Source: Prosthecomicrobium sp. N25
Lineage (GTDB): Bacteria > Pseudomonadota > Alphaproteobacteria > Rhizobiales > Ancalomicrobiaceae
Reading direction: 5' to 3'
Assembly (NCBI RefSeq): GCF_037203705.1
Contig: NZ_JBBCAT010000004.1
Span: 1 to 64,000, forward strand
Length of the DNA: 64,000 nt
Part shown: piece after piece, positions 8,042 to 15,548 of the stretch
How positions within the stretch are numbered: position 1 is the stretch's first letter
Layout: every line of letters begins with the position of its first letter
The notes under the pieces: model-generated
Seen by the model: only the letters and a program-made list of their open reading frames with translations
Databases searched by the model: none
Told to the model about the DNA's origin: nothing
Translations under genes and position numbers: made by a program

Positions 8042-8269
8042 ATGGTTGATCCGGCTTTCGCGACCCGTCCCGCGCCCGCCTGGCGCGCCGAGGACGGCTC
8101 CATCGACTACGAGGGCATCCGCCGCGCCGCCGCGGACGCACGGTCTGCCGCCATGGCGGGGCTGGTCCGCCGCGTGCTGGCCGCCGGATCGGCCCTGCTG
8201 CTGCCGGCCCCGCCGCGCCACCGGCGTGCCCGGCCGGTCCGTCTCCACCGTCCCGAGGAGGTCCTGTGA
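8042..8269 (+). CDS. Small hypothetical protein (75 aa)
   Basis: A 75-residue basic protein. It has an acidic/aromatic start, then an amphipathic helix (YEGIRRAAADARSAAMAGLV), a short hydrophobic patch and an Arg/Pro-rich tail. The helix recalls short RSP_7527-like proteins of alphaproteobacteria, but the resemblance is weak. The ATG is 104 bases from the divergent LysR start. The TGA overlaps the tautomerase ATG in an ATGA-type junction, so it is probably translated as a lead gene. Function is unknown. Confidence 0.5.
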   Translation: MVDPAFATRPAPAWRAEDGSIDYEGIRRAAADARSAAMAGLVRRVLAAGSALLLPAPPRHRRARPVRLHRPEEVL

Positions 8270-8667
8270 TGCCGCTCGTGCAGATCGATGTTCCCGCCCT
8301 CCTGGCGCCCGAGCGCGTGCGCGCCCTGGCGGATGCCGTGCATGACGCCCTGGTGGCGACGGTGGGCGTCCCGCCGGCGGACCGGTTCCAGGTCATCCGC
8401 CGGCACCAGTCCGGCGACCTCCTCGTCGACCCGGCCTATCTCGGTATCGCGCGCGGGCCGGAGGCGGTGATCGTCGCGATCGCGTTCCGGCGCGGACGCA
8501 CCGACGAGCAGAAGCGGGCGCTCTACCGCGCCATCGCGGCCGGCGCCGCGCTCGAGGCTGAGCTTCGGCCGGAGGACGTCATGGTGGTCCTGACCGAGAA
8601 CGGTCCGGCCGACTGGTCCTTCGGGCGCGGTGTCGCCCAATATGCGGCGGAGGCGGTTCCGGCGTGA
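8269..8667 (+). CDS. Tautomerase-family protein
   Basis: A 132-residue member of the tautomerase superfamily. Residues MPLVQIDVP place proline directly after the initiator methionine, so after Met removal Pro1 becomes the catalytic base of this family. That fixes the ATG at 8269 rather than the GTG one codon earlier. GAGGAGG lies nine bases ahead. The length is about twice that of 4-oxalocrotonate tautomerase, matching longer members with a second beta-alpha-beta unit. The natural substrate is unknown. It is transcribed with the 75-residue protein and is likely controlled by the divergent LysR regulator. Confidence 0.8.
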   Translation: MPLVQIDVPALLAPERVRALADAVHDALVATVGVPPADRFQVIRRHQSGDLLVDPAYLGIARGPEAVIVAIAFRRGRTDEQKRALYRAIAAGAALEAELRPEDVMVVLTENGPADWSFGRGVAQYAAEAVPA

Positions 8668-8703
8668 CGGCGCCGTCGCCAACCGGACTACCGGACAAGG
8701 GAC

Positions 8704-8734
8704 GGCGCGGGCCCGTGGGGAGCGGGCCCGCGCC
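8704..8734. terminator. GC-rich hairpin after the tautomerase gene
   Basis: A perfect 12-base-pair stem (GGCGCGGGCCCG and its complement) with a seven-base loop sits between the convergent tautomerase and flgH genes. There is no proper U-tract on either side, so it is a terminator-like or transcript-end hairpin rather than a textbook intrinsic terminator. Confidence 0.55.
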
Positions 8735-8829
8735 TTCGTGTGCGCCGGCCGGGTGGGGAGGCCCGGGGGGATCCGGCGCGCTGGGGAGGGATGCCGGGCG
8801 TCGGCTCGCGGCCACGCCCGGGAACGCGG

Positions 8830-9570
8830 TCAGAACGGCAGGATGATGTCGAGCACCTGGTTGCCGTAGCGCGGCTGCTGGACGTCGGTGATCTGGCCGC
8901 GGCCGCCGTAGGCGATGCGGGCCTCGGCGATCTTGGTGGACTCGATCGTGTTGTCGGCCGCGATGTCCTCCGGGCGGATGATGCCGGCGACGATCAGCTC
9001 GCGGATCTCGAAGTTGACCCGGATCTCCTGACGCCCCTCGACCACCAGGTTGCCGTTGGGCAGGACCTGGGTGACTACGGCGGCGACGTTGGTCTCCAGC
9101 TTCTCGGAGCGGTTGACGGAGCCCGAGCCCGCGTTCTCGTTCTTGGCGGTGGTGGCGACGAGGTTCGAGGCGGAGGTCTCGGTTGGGATCACCTTCTGCA
9201 GGTAGTAGCCCGGGACGCCGCCGACGCTGTCGGTCTCGGTCGTCGAGCGCGAGCGCTTGGTCTCGTTGTCGATCTCGGCCTTGTCGCCGATCGTCACCTT
9301 CACGGTCAGGATGTCGCCGACGCGGGCGGCGCGCTGGTCCTTGAAGAAGGCGCGCGCGCCGGAGCGCCAGAGCGAGTTCGGCGCGTAGGCGGCGACCTGC
9401 GGGTCTGGCATCGGCAGGCTGACGGGCTTGTAGCCGGGCTGGGCGGTCGGGTCCTTGATCGCCGTGAGCTTCGGCGTGTCGCCGACATTCGACAGTCGGT
9501 CGAGCGTGTTCGAGCAGGCCCCGAGGGGCGCGGCCGCGAGGGCGAGGAGGAGGATACGCGAGACTGTCAC
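8830..9570 (-). CDS. flgH: Flagellar L-ring lipoprotein FlgH
   Basis: A 246-residue outer-membrane L-ring subunit. A lipoprotein signal peptide ends in the lipobox LGAC with the acylated cysteine at residue 19. The family motif SLWRSGARAFFKDQRAARVGD and the end (ITDVQQPRYGNQVLDIILPF) are clear. The start is a GTG overlapping the flgA TGA, with GGGAGGG eight bases upstream. An upstream reading frame in the same phase runs antiparallel to nothing known and is not part of the gene. It is the last gene of the flgF-G-A-H operon. Confidence 0.95.
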   Translation of the reverse strand: MTVSRILLLALAAAPLGACSNTLDRLSNVGDTPKLTAIKDPTAQPGYKPVSLPMPDPQVAAYAPNSLWRSGARAFFKDQRAARVGDILTVKVTIGDKAEIDNETKRSRSTTETDSVGGVPGYYLQKVIPTETSASNLVATTAKNENAGSGSVNRSEKLETNVAAVVTQVLPNGNLVVEGRQEIRVNFEIRELIVAGIIRPEDIAADNTIESTKIAEARIAYGGRGQITDVQQPRYGNQVLDIILPF

Positions 9571-10556
9571 TGTTGAGCCCTCCCGAGGCTCGCGACCGAG
9601 GTGCCGCCCGGGCCGACCGTGACCCGGCCGGGGCCGGAAACGGTGCCGACGACGGTGCGCTTCGATTGCGGATTGAGAACGGTGATGACGTCGCCGAGCG
9701 AGCCCTGCTCGAGGGCCTGGGCGCGGGCGGAGAGAACGAGACCGGGCGACTGGTAGACCAGGGTGATGGTCTCGCCCCGCTTGACGAGCAGGGGCTGCTG
9801 GACGTCCCCGGCGGTCAGCGGCGTCTCGGCCCTCAGCGCGCGGCGGGCGGCGAGACCGGCGAAGTCCTCCACGGCGGCGGGGCGATTGGCGCCGGCCTGG
9901 CGCTTGGGGACGCGCTGGACCACGAGATCCTCGGCGCGCAGCACCTCGCCGCGGGCGAGCGGACGGGTCAGCACGACGGTGTCGACCACCTCGGTCGCCT
10001 GCCCACGCAGGCGCAGGCGCTCGGGCGCGGCGCCCTTGTCGATGAGGACGAGCGCCTCGAAGCGGCCGTTGCCGGGGACGCTGTTGACGCTGGCGATCCG
10101 GACGGGGGCGGGCGAGCGCTCGTCGGCGAGGCGCGGCTCGAGCGGTTGGTCGAAGGTCACCTGCAGCTCGCGGGCGTCGGCGACGCCCATCTGGCGGGCG
10201 AGGGCGGCGGCGACCAGGGACTGGATCTCCCCGGCCCCGATCTCGCGGGCGCTGCGGGTGACGCTGACCTCGACGAGCAGGCCTTCGGAGGCCTCGCGCA
10301 GGCCGGCGGCCCGCGCCTCGGCGAGCACGCGCCAGGCCGGGACGGTGCCGGTGGTGCCGAGGTCGGGGGCGCGGAAGATCGCACGGTCGGCGAGCGGGCC
10401 GGCGTTGTCGAAGAAGTCGCCGATGGTGACGAGCTCGGCGGCGACCGTCACGGCGGCACGGAGCGTCGGGCGGGCCGGCTCGGCCGCCGGGGCGGGAGCG
10501 GGGCCGAGCCCGCAGGCGAGCAGGGCGGCGAAGGCGAGGAAGCGGCGGACCGTCAT
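9567..10556 (-). CDS. flgA: Flagellar P-ring assembly chaperone FlgA
   Basis: A 329-residue periplasmic chaperone that assists P-ring (FlgI) polymerisation. A signal peptide covers about residues 1-24. The C-terminal SAF/FlgA domain shows LTRPLARGEVLRAEDLVVQR, RRALRAETPLTAGDVQQP and VKRGETITLVYQSPGLVLSA, all standard FlgA features. At 329 residues it is the long alphaproteobacterial form, with an extra N-terminal domain compared with the 219-residue enterobacterial protein. It starts nine bases after the flgG stop and ends overlapping the flgH GTG. Confidence 0.92.
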   Translation of the reverse strand: MTVRRFLAFAALLACGLGPAPAPAAEPARPTLRAAVTVAAELVTIGDFFDNAGPLADRAIFRAPDLGTTGTVPAWRVLAEARAAGLREASEGLLVEVSVTRSAREIGAGEIQSLVAAALARQMGVADARELQVTFDQPLEPRLADERSPAPVRIASVNSVPGNGRFEALVLIDKGAAPERLRLRGQATEVVDTVVLTRPLARGEVLRAEDLVVQRVPKRQAGANRPAAVEDFAGLAARRALRAETPLTAGDVQQPLLVKRGETITLVYQSPGLVLSARAQALEQGSLGDVITVLNPQSKRTVVGTVSGPGRVTVGPGGTSVASLGRAQQ

Positions 10557-10565
10557 GGCTCAACC

Positions 10566-11351
10566 TCAGCGGAACTGGATGGTGGCCGACATCATCTCGT
10601 CGGCGGCACGGATCACGCGGGAGTTCATCTCGTAGGCGCGCTGGGCGGCGATCAGGTCCGAGATCTCGGCGACCGGGTTGACGTTGGCGATCTCGAGATG
10701 GCGCTGCAGGAGCGACCCGTAGCCCTCGTCGCCGGGGTTGGCGACCTGGGCGGGGCCGGAGGAGGCGGTCTCGATGAAGATGTTGTCGCCGATCGCCTCG
10801 AGGCCCGACTTGTTGACGAAGCGGGCGACCTGGATCTGGCCGATGACGGTCGCCGCCGGAGCGTTGCCGATGACGGCGGAGACGGCGCCCTGGGCACTGA
10901 TGGTCAGGCCCGAGGCGTTGACCGGGATGGTGATGGCCGGGTCGAGCGGGTAGCCGTTGACGTTCACCATCGCGCCATTGGCATCGCGCTCGAAGGAGCC
11001 GTCACGGGTGAAGCCGGTCCGGCCGTCGGGGAGCGAGATGCGGAAGAAGCCCTCGCCGCGGAGCGCGAGGTCGAGCTCCTTCTCGGTCGATTCGACGTTG
11101 CCTTGCGACATGATCCGGGGCGTCGCGGCGGTGCGCACGCCCGAGCCGATCTGCACGCCGGTCGGCAACAGGTTTCCGGAGTCGGAGCTCTGCGAGCCGA
11201 CCTGGCGGAGATTCTGGTAGAGCAGGTCCTGGAAGTCCGCACGCTGGCGCTTGAAGCCGGTCGTGCGCATGTTGGCGATGTTGTTCGAGATGACTTCGAC
11301 GTTCAGTTCCTGGGCGAGCATGCCCGAGGCGGCGATGTGCAGGGCCTTCAT
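10566..11351 (-). CDS. flgG: Distal rod protein FlgG
   Basis: A 261-residue distal-rod subunit. The start MKALHIAASGMLAQELNVEV and then ISNNIANMRTTGFKRQRADF is the conserved rod/hook N-terminus. The end NVNPVAEISDLIAAQRAYEM with NSRVIRAADEMM is the matching C-terminal coiled coil. The ATG at 11351 agrees with the family start. A longer in-frame opening upstream would add 25 non-homologous residues. It lies 11 bases after flgF. Confidence 0.97.
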   Translation of the reverse strand: MKALHIAASGMLAQELNVEVISNNIANMRTTGFKRQRADFQDLLYQNLRQVGSQSSDSGNLLPTGVQIGSGVRTAATPRIMSQGNVESTEKELDLALRGEGFFRISLPDGRTGFTRDGSFERDANGAMVNVNGYPLDPAITIPVNASGLTISAQGAVSAVIGNAPAATVIGQIQVARFVNKSGLEAIGDNIFIETASSGPAQVANPGDEGYGSLLQRHLEIANVNPVAEISDLIAAQRAYEMNSRVIRAADEMMSATIQFR

Positions 11352-11362
11352 GGCATCCCTCC

Positions 11363-12097
11363 TCAGCTCACCTGGCCGAGCTTCTCGATCGCCGAGCGAC
11401 GGAGGTCGTCGGCGTTCTGCATCCACTTGGCGACGCTCTCGTAGCTGCGCTGGACCGCGATCATGCGGGAGAGCTCGACCACGCCGCGCACGTTGGACTT
11501 CTCGATCTGTCCCTGGACGACCCGGGGCAGGGTGGCCGGAATGGGGTTCTCGCCCTCGAAGAGCGTCTCCCCGACCTTCTTCAGGCTGCCCTGCCTCTCG
11601 AAGTCGACGACCCTCAGCTTCCCCTTGACCCCCTGGTTTGTTGAGATCGTGCCGTCGGAGGCGATCGACAGGTTGGTCTCGCCAGGCTGCAGCGTCAGCG
11701 GCCCGCCATCGGTCAGGACGGCGTCGTTGTCGCGGGTGACGAGCTGGCCCTGGGCGTTGACCGCGAAGGAGCCGTTGCGCGTGTAGCGTTCGCCCTGCGG
11801 CGTCTGCACGACGAACCAGCCGCGGCCGTCCAGGGCGACGTCGGTCGGGTTGCCGGTCGCGGTCATCTGCCCCGGCTGCATGTCGTAGAGGTTGGCGTCG
11901 TCGACGACGAAGCTGATCGGCTGGTCGGGCCGCAGGAAGGTGTTGGCGGCGGCGCGCGGCTGGCCGATCTCCTCGAAGAGCAGCGACTGCGCCTTGAAGC
12001 CGTTGGTGTTGATGTTGGCCAGGTTGTTGGCGATCAGGTCCATCTGCCTCTGCAGCGTCACCTGTCGCGACAGCCCGACGAGCTGTGCGTTTTCCAT
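11363..12097 (-). CDS. flgF: Proximal rod protein FlgF
   Basis: A 244-residue proximal-rod subunit. Residues 1-40 (QMDLIANNLANINTNGFKAQ) and the C-terminus (RGVVELSRMIAVQRSYESVA, then KWMQNADDLRR) carry the paired rod/hook helices. The DGRGWFVVQTPQGERYTRNG segment is typical of FlgF/FlgG. A GGGGA ribosome site precedes the ATG. It leads the leftward flgF-flgG-flgA-flgH operon from the sigma-54 promoter at 12153-12168. Confidence 0.95.
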   Translation of the reverse strand: MENAQLVGLSRQVTLQRQMDLIANNLANINTNGFKAQSLLFEEIGQPRAAANTFLRPDQPISFVVDDANLYDMQPGQMTATGNPTDVALDGRGWFVVQTPQGERYTRNGSFAVNAQGQLVTRDNDAVLTDGGPLTLQPGETNLSIASDGTISTNQGVKGKLRVVDFERQGSLKKVGETLFEGENPIPATLPRVVQGQIEKSNVRGVVELSRMIAVQRSYESVAKWMQNADDLRRSAIEKLGQVS

Positions 12098-12152
12098 CGA
12101 TCGTCCCCAGCGACCGCCGTCAGCTCCCCAGCCTGGCGGTCCGGGATCCCAA

Positions 12153-12168
12153 TGCGAGACCCGTGCCA
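12153..12168 (-). promoter_or_regulatory. Sigma-54 promoter of flgF
   Basis: The minus strand reads TGGCACGGGTCTCGCA, with -24 GG and -12 GC at the correct spacing, about 56 bases ahead of flgF. It shares TGGCACG and TCGCA with the flgI promoter and differs only in the N4 spacer. Confidence 0.8.
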
Positions 12169-12220
12169 GACGGAAAAATGGCGGATCTCTGGGCTTTTCG
12201 AGCCGGGACCGGCGTCCCCG

Positions 12221-12239
12221 CCCGGCAGGGTTTGCCGGG
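12221..12239. promoter_or_regulatory. FlbD (ftr)-like palindrome between flgF and fliL
   Basis: Perfect seven-base inverted repeat CCCGGCA-N5-TGCCGGG, the longest of the three copies in this window. It lies about 60 bases upstream of the flgF sigma-54 promoter, consistent with an enhancer site, and about 115 bases upstream of the fliL CtrA box. Confidence 0.6.
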
Positions 12240-12353
12240 TCGCCGCAGCGCGGGGGCGGTCGTTGCCGGGCAACGGAATTCAGCGGTCGGCGTAACCCTT
12301 CGTTATTTCACAATACACGGCCCGGACCCCCAAATCCTTCCAAACCGTTAATC

Positions 12354-12372
12354 TTTACAGTTCATTAACCAT
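12354..12372 (+). promoter_or_regulatory. CtrA box upstream of fliL
   Basis: The sequence is TTTA-CAGTTCA-TTAACCAT, one mismatch from TTAA-N7-TTAA and carrying the same CCAT extension as the fliX and flgB boxes. It lies 68 bases before the fliL ATG. Confidence 0.65.
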
Positions 12373-12440
12373 TTTCTCCTTAGCTGTTCCCCGCGCGGAT
12401 ACGCGTGGAGTACGCGCGATTCCGAGGGCCCGGGGGCAGG

Positions 12441-12971
12441 ATGGCGAAGAAGCCGACCAAGAAGGACGAGGCGGAGGCCGCGGCGCCGGAGGGCGCCGAC
12501 GACGCCGCCAAGGCCAAGAAGAAGAAGCTCATCGTCTTCGGCGGTGCCGGCCTCGCCGTGCTCCTGATCGGAGGCGGCGCGGGCGCCTACTTCATCGGGC
12601 TGTTCGGCGGCAAGGCCGCCGACGAGCACGGTGTACACCCCGCGGCGCACGCGGAGGCGCCGAAGCCGGCGATGTTCGTCGAGCTTCCGGAGCTCACCGT
12701 CAACCTGTCGACCATCGACCAGCGGGCCACGTACCTGAAGGTCAAGATCGCGCTGGAGGTCACCGACAGCGCCGCCGTCGCCAAGATCCAGCCGATCCTG
12801 CCGCGCGTGCTCGACGCCTTCCAGGTGTACCTGCGCGAGTTGCGCAGCTCCGACCTCGACGGCTCAGCCGGACTCTATCGGGTCAAGGAGGAGCTGCAGA
12901 AGCGCGTCAACATCGCGATCTACCCGGCGCGGGTCGATGCCGTGCTGTTCAAGGAAATCCTGATCCAGTAG
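12441..12971 (+). CDS. fliL: Flagellar basal-body protein FliL
   Basis: A 176-residue single-pass inner-membrane protein that stabilises the stator-rotor interface. A Lys-rich cytoplasmic start is followed by a transmembrane helix at about residues 34-56 and a periplasmic stomatin-like domain (FVELPELTVNLS...YLKVKIALEV...ALFKEILIQ-type end). The ATG at 12441 is preceded by GGGGGCAGG. It is the first gene of a four-gene plus-strand operon and sits nine bases ahead of fliM. Confidence 0.93.
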   Translation: MAKKPTKKDEAEAAAPEGADDAAKAKKKKLIVFGGAGLAVLLIGGGAGAYFIGLFGGKAADEHGVHPAAHAEAPKPAMFVELPELTVNLSTIDQRATYLKVKIALEVTDSAAVAKIQPILPRVLDAFQVYLRELRSSDLDGSAGLYRVKEELQKRVNIAIYPARVDAVLFKEILIQ

Positions 12972-12980
12972 GCGGGCGCG

Positions 12981-14207
12981 ATGGCGGGACCGGAAGACGA
13001 CCTCGAAGACCTGGACGCCGCCTGGGGTGCGGCGCTGGCGGAGCAGAAGGGCGACGACGGCGGCGACGACCTCGCGGCCGAGTGGGGCGCCGCGCTCGCC
13101 GAGCAGGGGGTGGAAGGGGCCGACGAGATGGCGTCCCAGTGGGGCGCCATGCTGGACGATTCCGACACGGACCTCGACCAGGCGACGCGCGGCGGCGACC
13201 GCATCCTGAATCAGGAGGAGATCGACAATCTTCTCGGCTTCAACCTCGACGACAACATCGCGGCCGACCAGTCCGGCATCCGGGCGCTCATCAACTCGGC
13301 GATGGTCTCGTACGAGCGCCTGCCGATGCTGGAGATCGTGTTCGACCGGCTCGTCCGGCTGACCACGACCAGCTTGCGCAACTTCACCTCCGACAACGTC
13401 GAGGTCTCGCTCGATTCCATCACCTCCGTCCGCTTCGGCGACTACCTGAACTCGATCCCGCTGCCGGCGATCCTGGGGGTCTTCAAGGCGGAGGAGTGGG
13501 ACAACTTCGGGCTGGTGACGGTCGATTCGAGCCTCATCTACTCGATCATCGACGTGCTCCTCGGCGGGGGGCGGGGCACCACCCCGATCCGCATCGAGGG
13601 GCGGCCCTACACGACGATCGAGACGAACCTCGTCCGGCGCATGATCGAGGTCGTGCTGTCGGACGCCGAGCAGGCCTTCGCGCCGCTGTCGCCGGTGCGC
13701 TTCAACCTGGAGCGGCTGGAGACGAACCCGCGCTTCGCGGCCGTGTCGCGGCCGGCCAACGCGGCGATCCTGGCCGAGTTCCGGATCGACATGGAGGACC
13801 GCGGGGGGAAGATCGAGGTCCTCATCCCCTATGCGACGCTGGAGCCGATCCGCGAGCTCCTGCTGCAGATGTTCATGGGCGAGAAGTTCGGCCGCGATCC
13901 CATCTGGGAAGGCCATCTCGCCACCGAGATCTACGGGGCCGACATCGCCGTCGACGCGGTCCTGTTCGAGCGCGAAATGTCGCTCGGCCAGATCCTCAAC
14001 CTCAAGGTCGGCCAGACCCTCGTCTTCGACGCCGGGCCCTCCGACCCGGTGACGATCAAGTGCGGCGGCATTCTGCTGACCGAGGGCCACATGGGCCGGG
14101 TCGGGGACAGCATTTCGGTGAAGGTCGCGCGCAATCTGAAGCGGCCCAAGATGACGCTCGCGGCCTTCGAGAAGGCAGCATCCCAGAAGGACATGCAGGC
14201 ATCATGA
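12981..14207 (+). CDS. fliM: Flagellar switch protein FliM with repeated N-terminal extension
   Basis: A 408-residue C-ring switch protein. The conserved EIDNLL segment, near the very N-terminus of most FliM proteins, appears at residues 80-85. It is preceded by an acidic extension holding three spaced copies of a tryptophan motif: AAWGAALAEQ (13-22), AEWGAALAEQ (33-42) and SQWGAMLDDS (52-61). The middle domain (FDRLVRLTTTSLRNFTSDNV; YSIIDVLLGGGRG) and the C-terminal SpoA/FliN-like domain (MSLGQILNLKVGQTLVFDAG) are intact. Its stop overlaps the next gene's ATG by four bases. Confidence 0.96.
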   Translation: MAGPEDDLEDLDAAWGAALAEQKGDDGGDDLAAEWGAALAEQGVEGADEMASQWGAMLDDSDTDLDQATRGGDRILNQEEIDNLLGFNLDDNIAADQSGIRALINSAMVSYERLPMLEIVFDRLVRLTTTSLRNFTSDNVEVSLDSITSVRFGDYLNSIPLPAILGVFKAEEWDNFGLVTVDSSLIYSIIDVLLGGGRGTTPIRIEGRPYTTIETNLVRRMIEVVLSDAEQAFAPLSPVRFNLERLETNPRFAAVSRPANAAILAEFRIDMEDRGGKIEVLIPYATLEPIRELLLQMFMGEKFGRDPIWEGHLATEIYGADIAVDAVLFEREMSLGQILNLKVGQTLVFDAGPSDPVTIKCGGILLTEGHMGRVGDSISVKVARNLKRPKMTLAAFEKAASQKDMQAS

Positions 14208-14716
14208 CGAGCACGTGGATCGGAATCGGCATCGAGGCAATCGTTGCCGTTCTCCTCGCCATCACAATATCTTATTGTGTTATGCTCAACTCGCGCCTCA
14301 AGCGGCTTCGGGCCGACGAGTCGCAGCTCAAGGCGACCATCCTGGAGCTGGTGCGGGCAACCGAGATCGCCGAGCGGGCGATCCTCGGGCTGAAGCAGGC
14401 CGCGCAGGATTGCGACCAGACCCTCGCCAAGCGAGTGCGCGAGGCGGAGTTCTTCTCGGTGGAGATCGCCCGTGAGATCGGGGAGGGCGAGCAGGTGCTC
14501 GACCGCATCGCCCAGATCACGCGGACGGTCAGGGGGATTTCCGCGCCGGCGGCCGCGGAGCCCGAGGGCGGCGGCGAGGCCGGCGCTCCGGCTGCGGCTC
14601 CGGCTCCGGCCGCGGACGCCAAGGCGCCGCGGATGTCCGAGCTCAAGATGAAGTTCGCGCAGTCGGCCGAGCGCCTGGCGAGCCTGCGCAAGGATCTCGA
14701 AGGCCAGGCCGCATGA
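14204..14716 (+). CDS. DUF6468-type membrane protein, PflI-like
   Basis: A 170-residue bitopic protein. A transmembrane helix spans about residues 7-29, followed by a long cytoplasmic coiled coil (ILELVRATEIAERAILGLKQ and onward to about residue 105), an Ala/Pro linker and a final helix. The position right after fliM and the membrane-helix/coiled-coil/Ala-Pro plan match DUF6468 proteins. In Caulobacter the gene after fliM is pflI, needed for correct flagellum placement. That functional link is inferred from gene order. It overlaps fliM and the MotE-like gene by four bases on each side. Confidence 0.6.
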   Translation: MTSTWIGIGIEAIVAVLLAITISYCVMLNSRLKRLRADESQLKATILELVRATEIAERAILGLKQAAQDCDQTLAKRVREAEFFSVEIAREIGEGEQVLDRIAQITRTVRGISAPAAAEPEGGGEAGAPAAAPAPAADAKAPRMSELKMKFAQSAERLASLRKDLEGQAA

Positions 14717-15465
14717 CGCAGCCCCGGCTCCTGCCCCTCGTCGTGTTCGCGACCGCGGTGCTGCTCGCCCTCAAGGGCGTCCACCTGGCGATCGCGTCCG
14801 GGCCGGAGCCGGTCCGCGTGGTGGCGGCGGCCGACAAGGACCCTTTCGCGGGGGTCGACCCGGATCCGGTGACGACCGCGAGCGGAAGCGGCGGCGGGCA
14901 CGGCGAGGCGGCTCCGGCCGCGGCGCCGCCGGGGCATGGAGTCGAGCCCGCCAAGGTCAAGGTGGAGGTGACCACCGAGAAGCCCGCCGAGGCCAAGCCG
15001 ATCCCCGGGCAGGAGCTCATGTCGGAGATCGCCATTCTGCAGAAGCTCGCGGAGCGTCGGAAGCTCATCGAACAGCGCGAGAAGGAGCTCGAGATGCGCG
15101 AGCAGCTCCTGAAGGCGACCGAGGGCAAGATCGAGAAGCGCATCGACGACCTGAAGTCCATCGAGGGCCAGATCGGCACGGCCACCAAGGCGAAGGAGGA
15201 GGAGAAGTCCAAGGAGATCACGGATCTCGTGAAGATGTACGAGTCCATGAAGGCGAAGGACGCCGCCCGCGTCTTCGACCGGCTCGACACGAGCCTCCTG
15301 TCCGACATCGCCCGCCAGATGAACCCCAAGAAGCTCGCCGACGTGGTCTCGAAGATGAGCCCGGAGGCGGCCGAGAAGCTCACCATCGAGCTCGCCAACC
15401 GACGCAAGGAGCCGGTGGCCCAGCCGGCGCGCGAACTGCCCAAGATCGACGGGAACCGCGGCTGA
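14713..15465 (+). CDS. motE: MotE-family flagellar protein
   Basis: A 250-residue protein with an N-terminal signal/anchor helix (residues 5-27), a Gly/Ala/Pro-rich linker to about residue 90, a charged coiled coil (residues 95-170: RRKLIEQREKELEMREQLLK) and a C-terminal MgtE-N-like domain with MYESMKAKDAARVFDRLDTS and ARQMNPKKLADVVSKMSPEA. This order is that of MotE, the periplasmic chaperone of MotC in Sinorhizobium. No motC is in the window. It is the last gene of the fliL operon. Confidence 0.75.
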   Translation: MTQPRLLPLVVFATAVLLALKGVHLAIASGPEPVRVVAAADKDPFAGVDPDPVTTASGSGGGHGEAAPAAAPPGHGVEPAKVKVEVTTEKPAEAKPIPGQELMSEIAILQKLAERRKLIEQREKELEMREQLLKATEGKIEKRIDDLKSIEGQIGTATKAKEEEKSKEITDLVKMYESMKAKDAARVFDRLDTSLLSDIARQMNPKKLADVVSKMSPEAAEKLTIELANRRKEPVAQPARELPKIDGNRG

Positions 15466-15478
15466 GCGCGGCTTCGAC

Positions 15479-15493
15479 TTAACCGGCCGTTCA
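15479..15493 (+). promoter_or_regulatory. CtrA-like site before the TPR gene
   Basis: The sequence TTAA-CCGGCCG-TTCA differs at one base from TTAA-N7-TTAA. Its N7 spacer CCGGCCG is identical to that of the perfect flgB box. It lies 56 bases upstream of the TTG start, a distance like that of the other flagellar CtrA boxes here. Confidence 0.45.
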
Positions 15494-15548
15494 CGGCGGC
15501 CGTTTACCCTTCGCGGGTCCCGCAGTTCCCGCGTCGAAGGGACTTCGT

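Larger units (their letters stand above)
12098..12440. other. Divergent flgF/fliL regulatory region
   Basis: This 343-base gap carries no gene but is dense in control sites. In order it holds a sigma-54 promoter facing flgF (12153-12168), a CCCGGCA-N5-TGCCGGG palindrome (12221-12239), a second, differently built palindrome CGTTGCC-G-GGCAACG (12261-12275), and a CtrA box facing fliL (12354-12372). The arrangement repeats that between flgI and fliX. Confidence 0.75.

Noticed and set aside
9571-10563. Extension of flgH upstream in the same frame
   Set aside because: The open stretch lies over flgA in another frame, is Arg-rich and lacks homology. The GTG overlapping the flgA stop, with a strong ribosome site and a lipobox just after, is the real start.
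9573-11444. A 623-codon plus-strand frame over flgA-flgG
   Set aside because: It is Gly/Asp-rich and complementary to two well-supported rod/ring genes.
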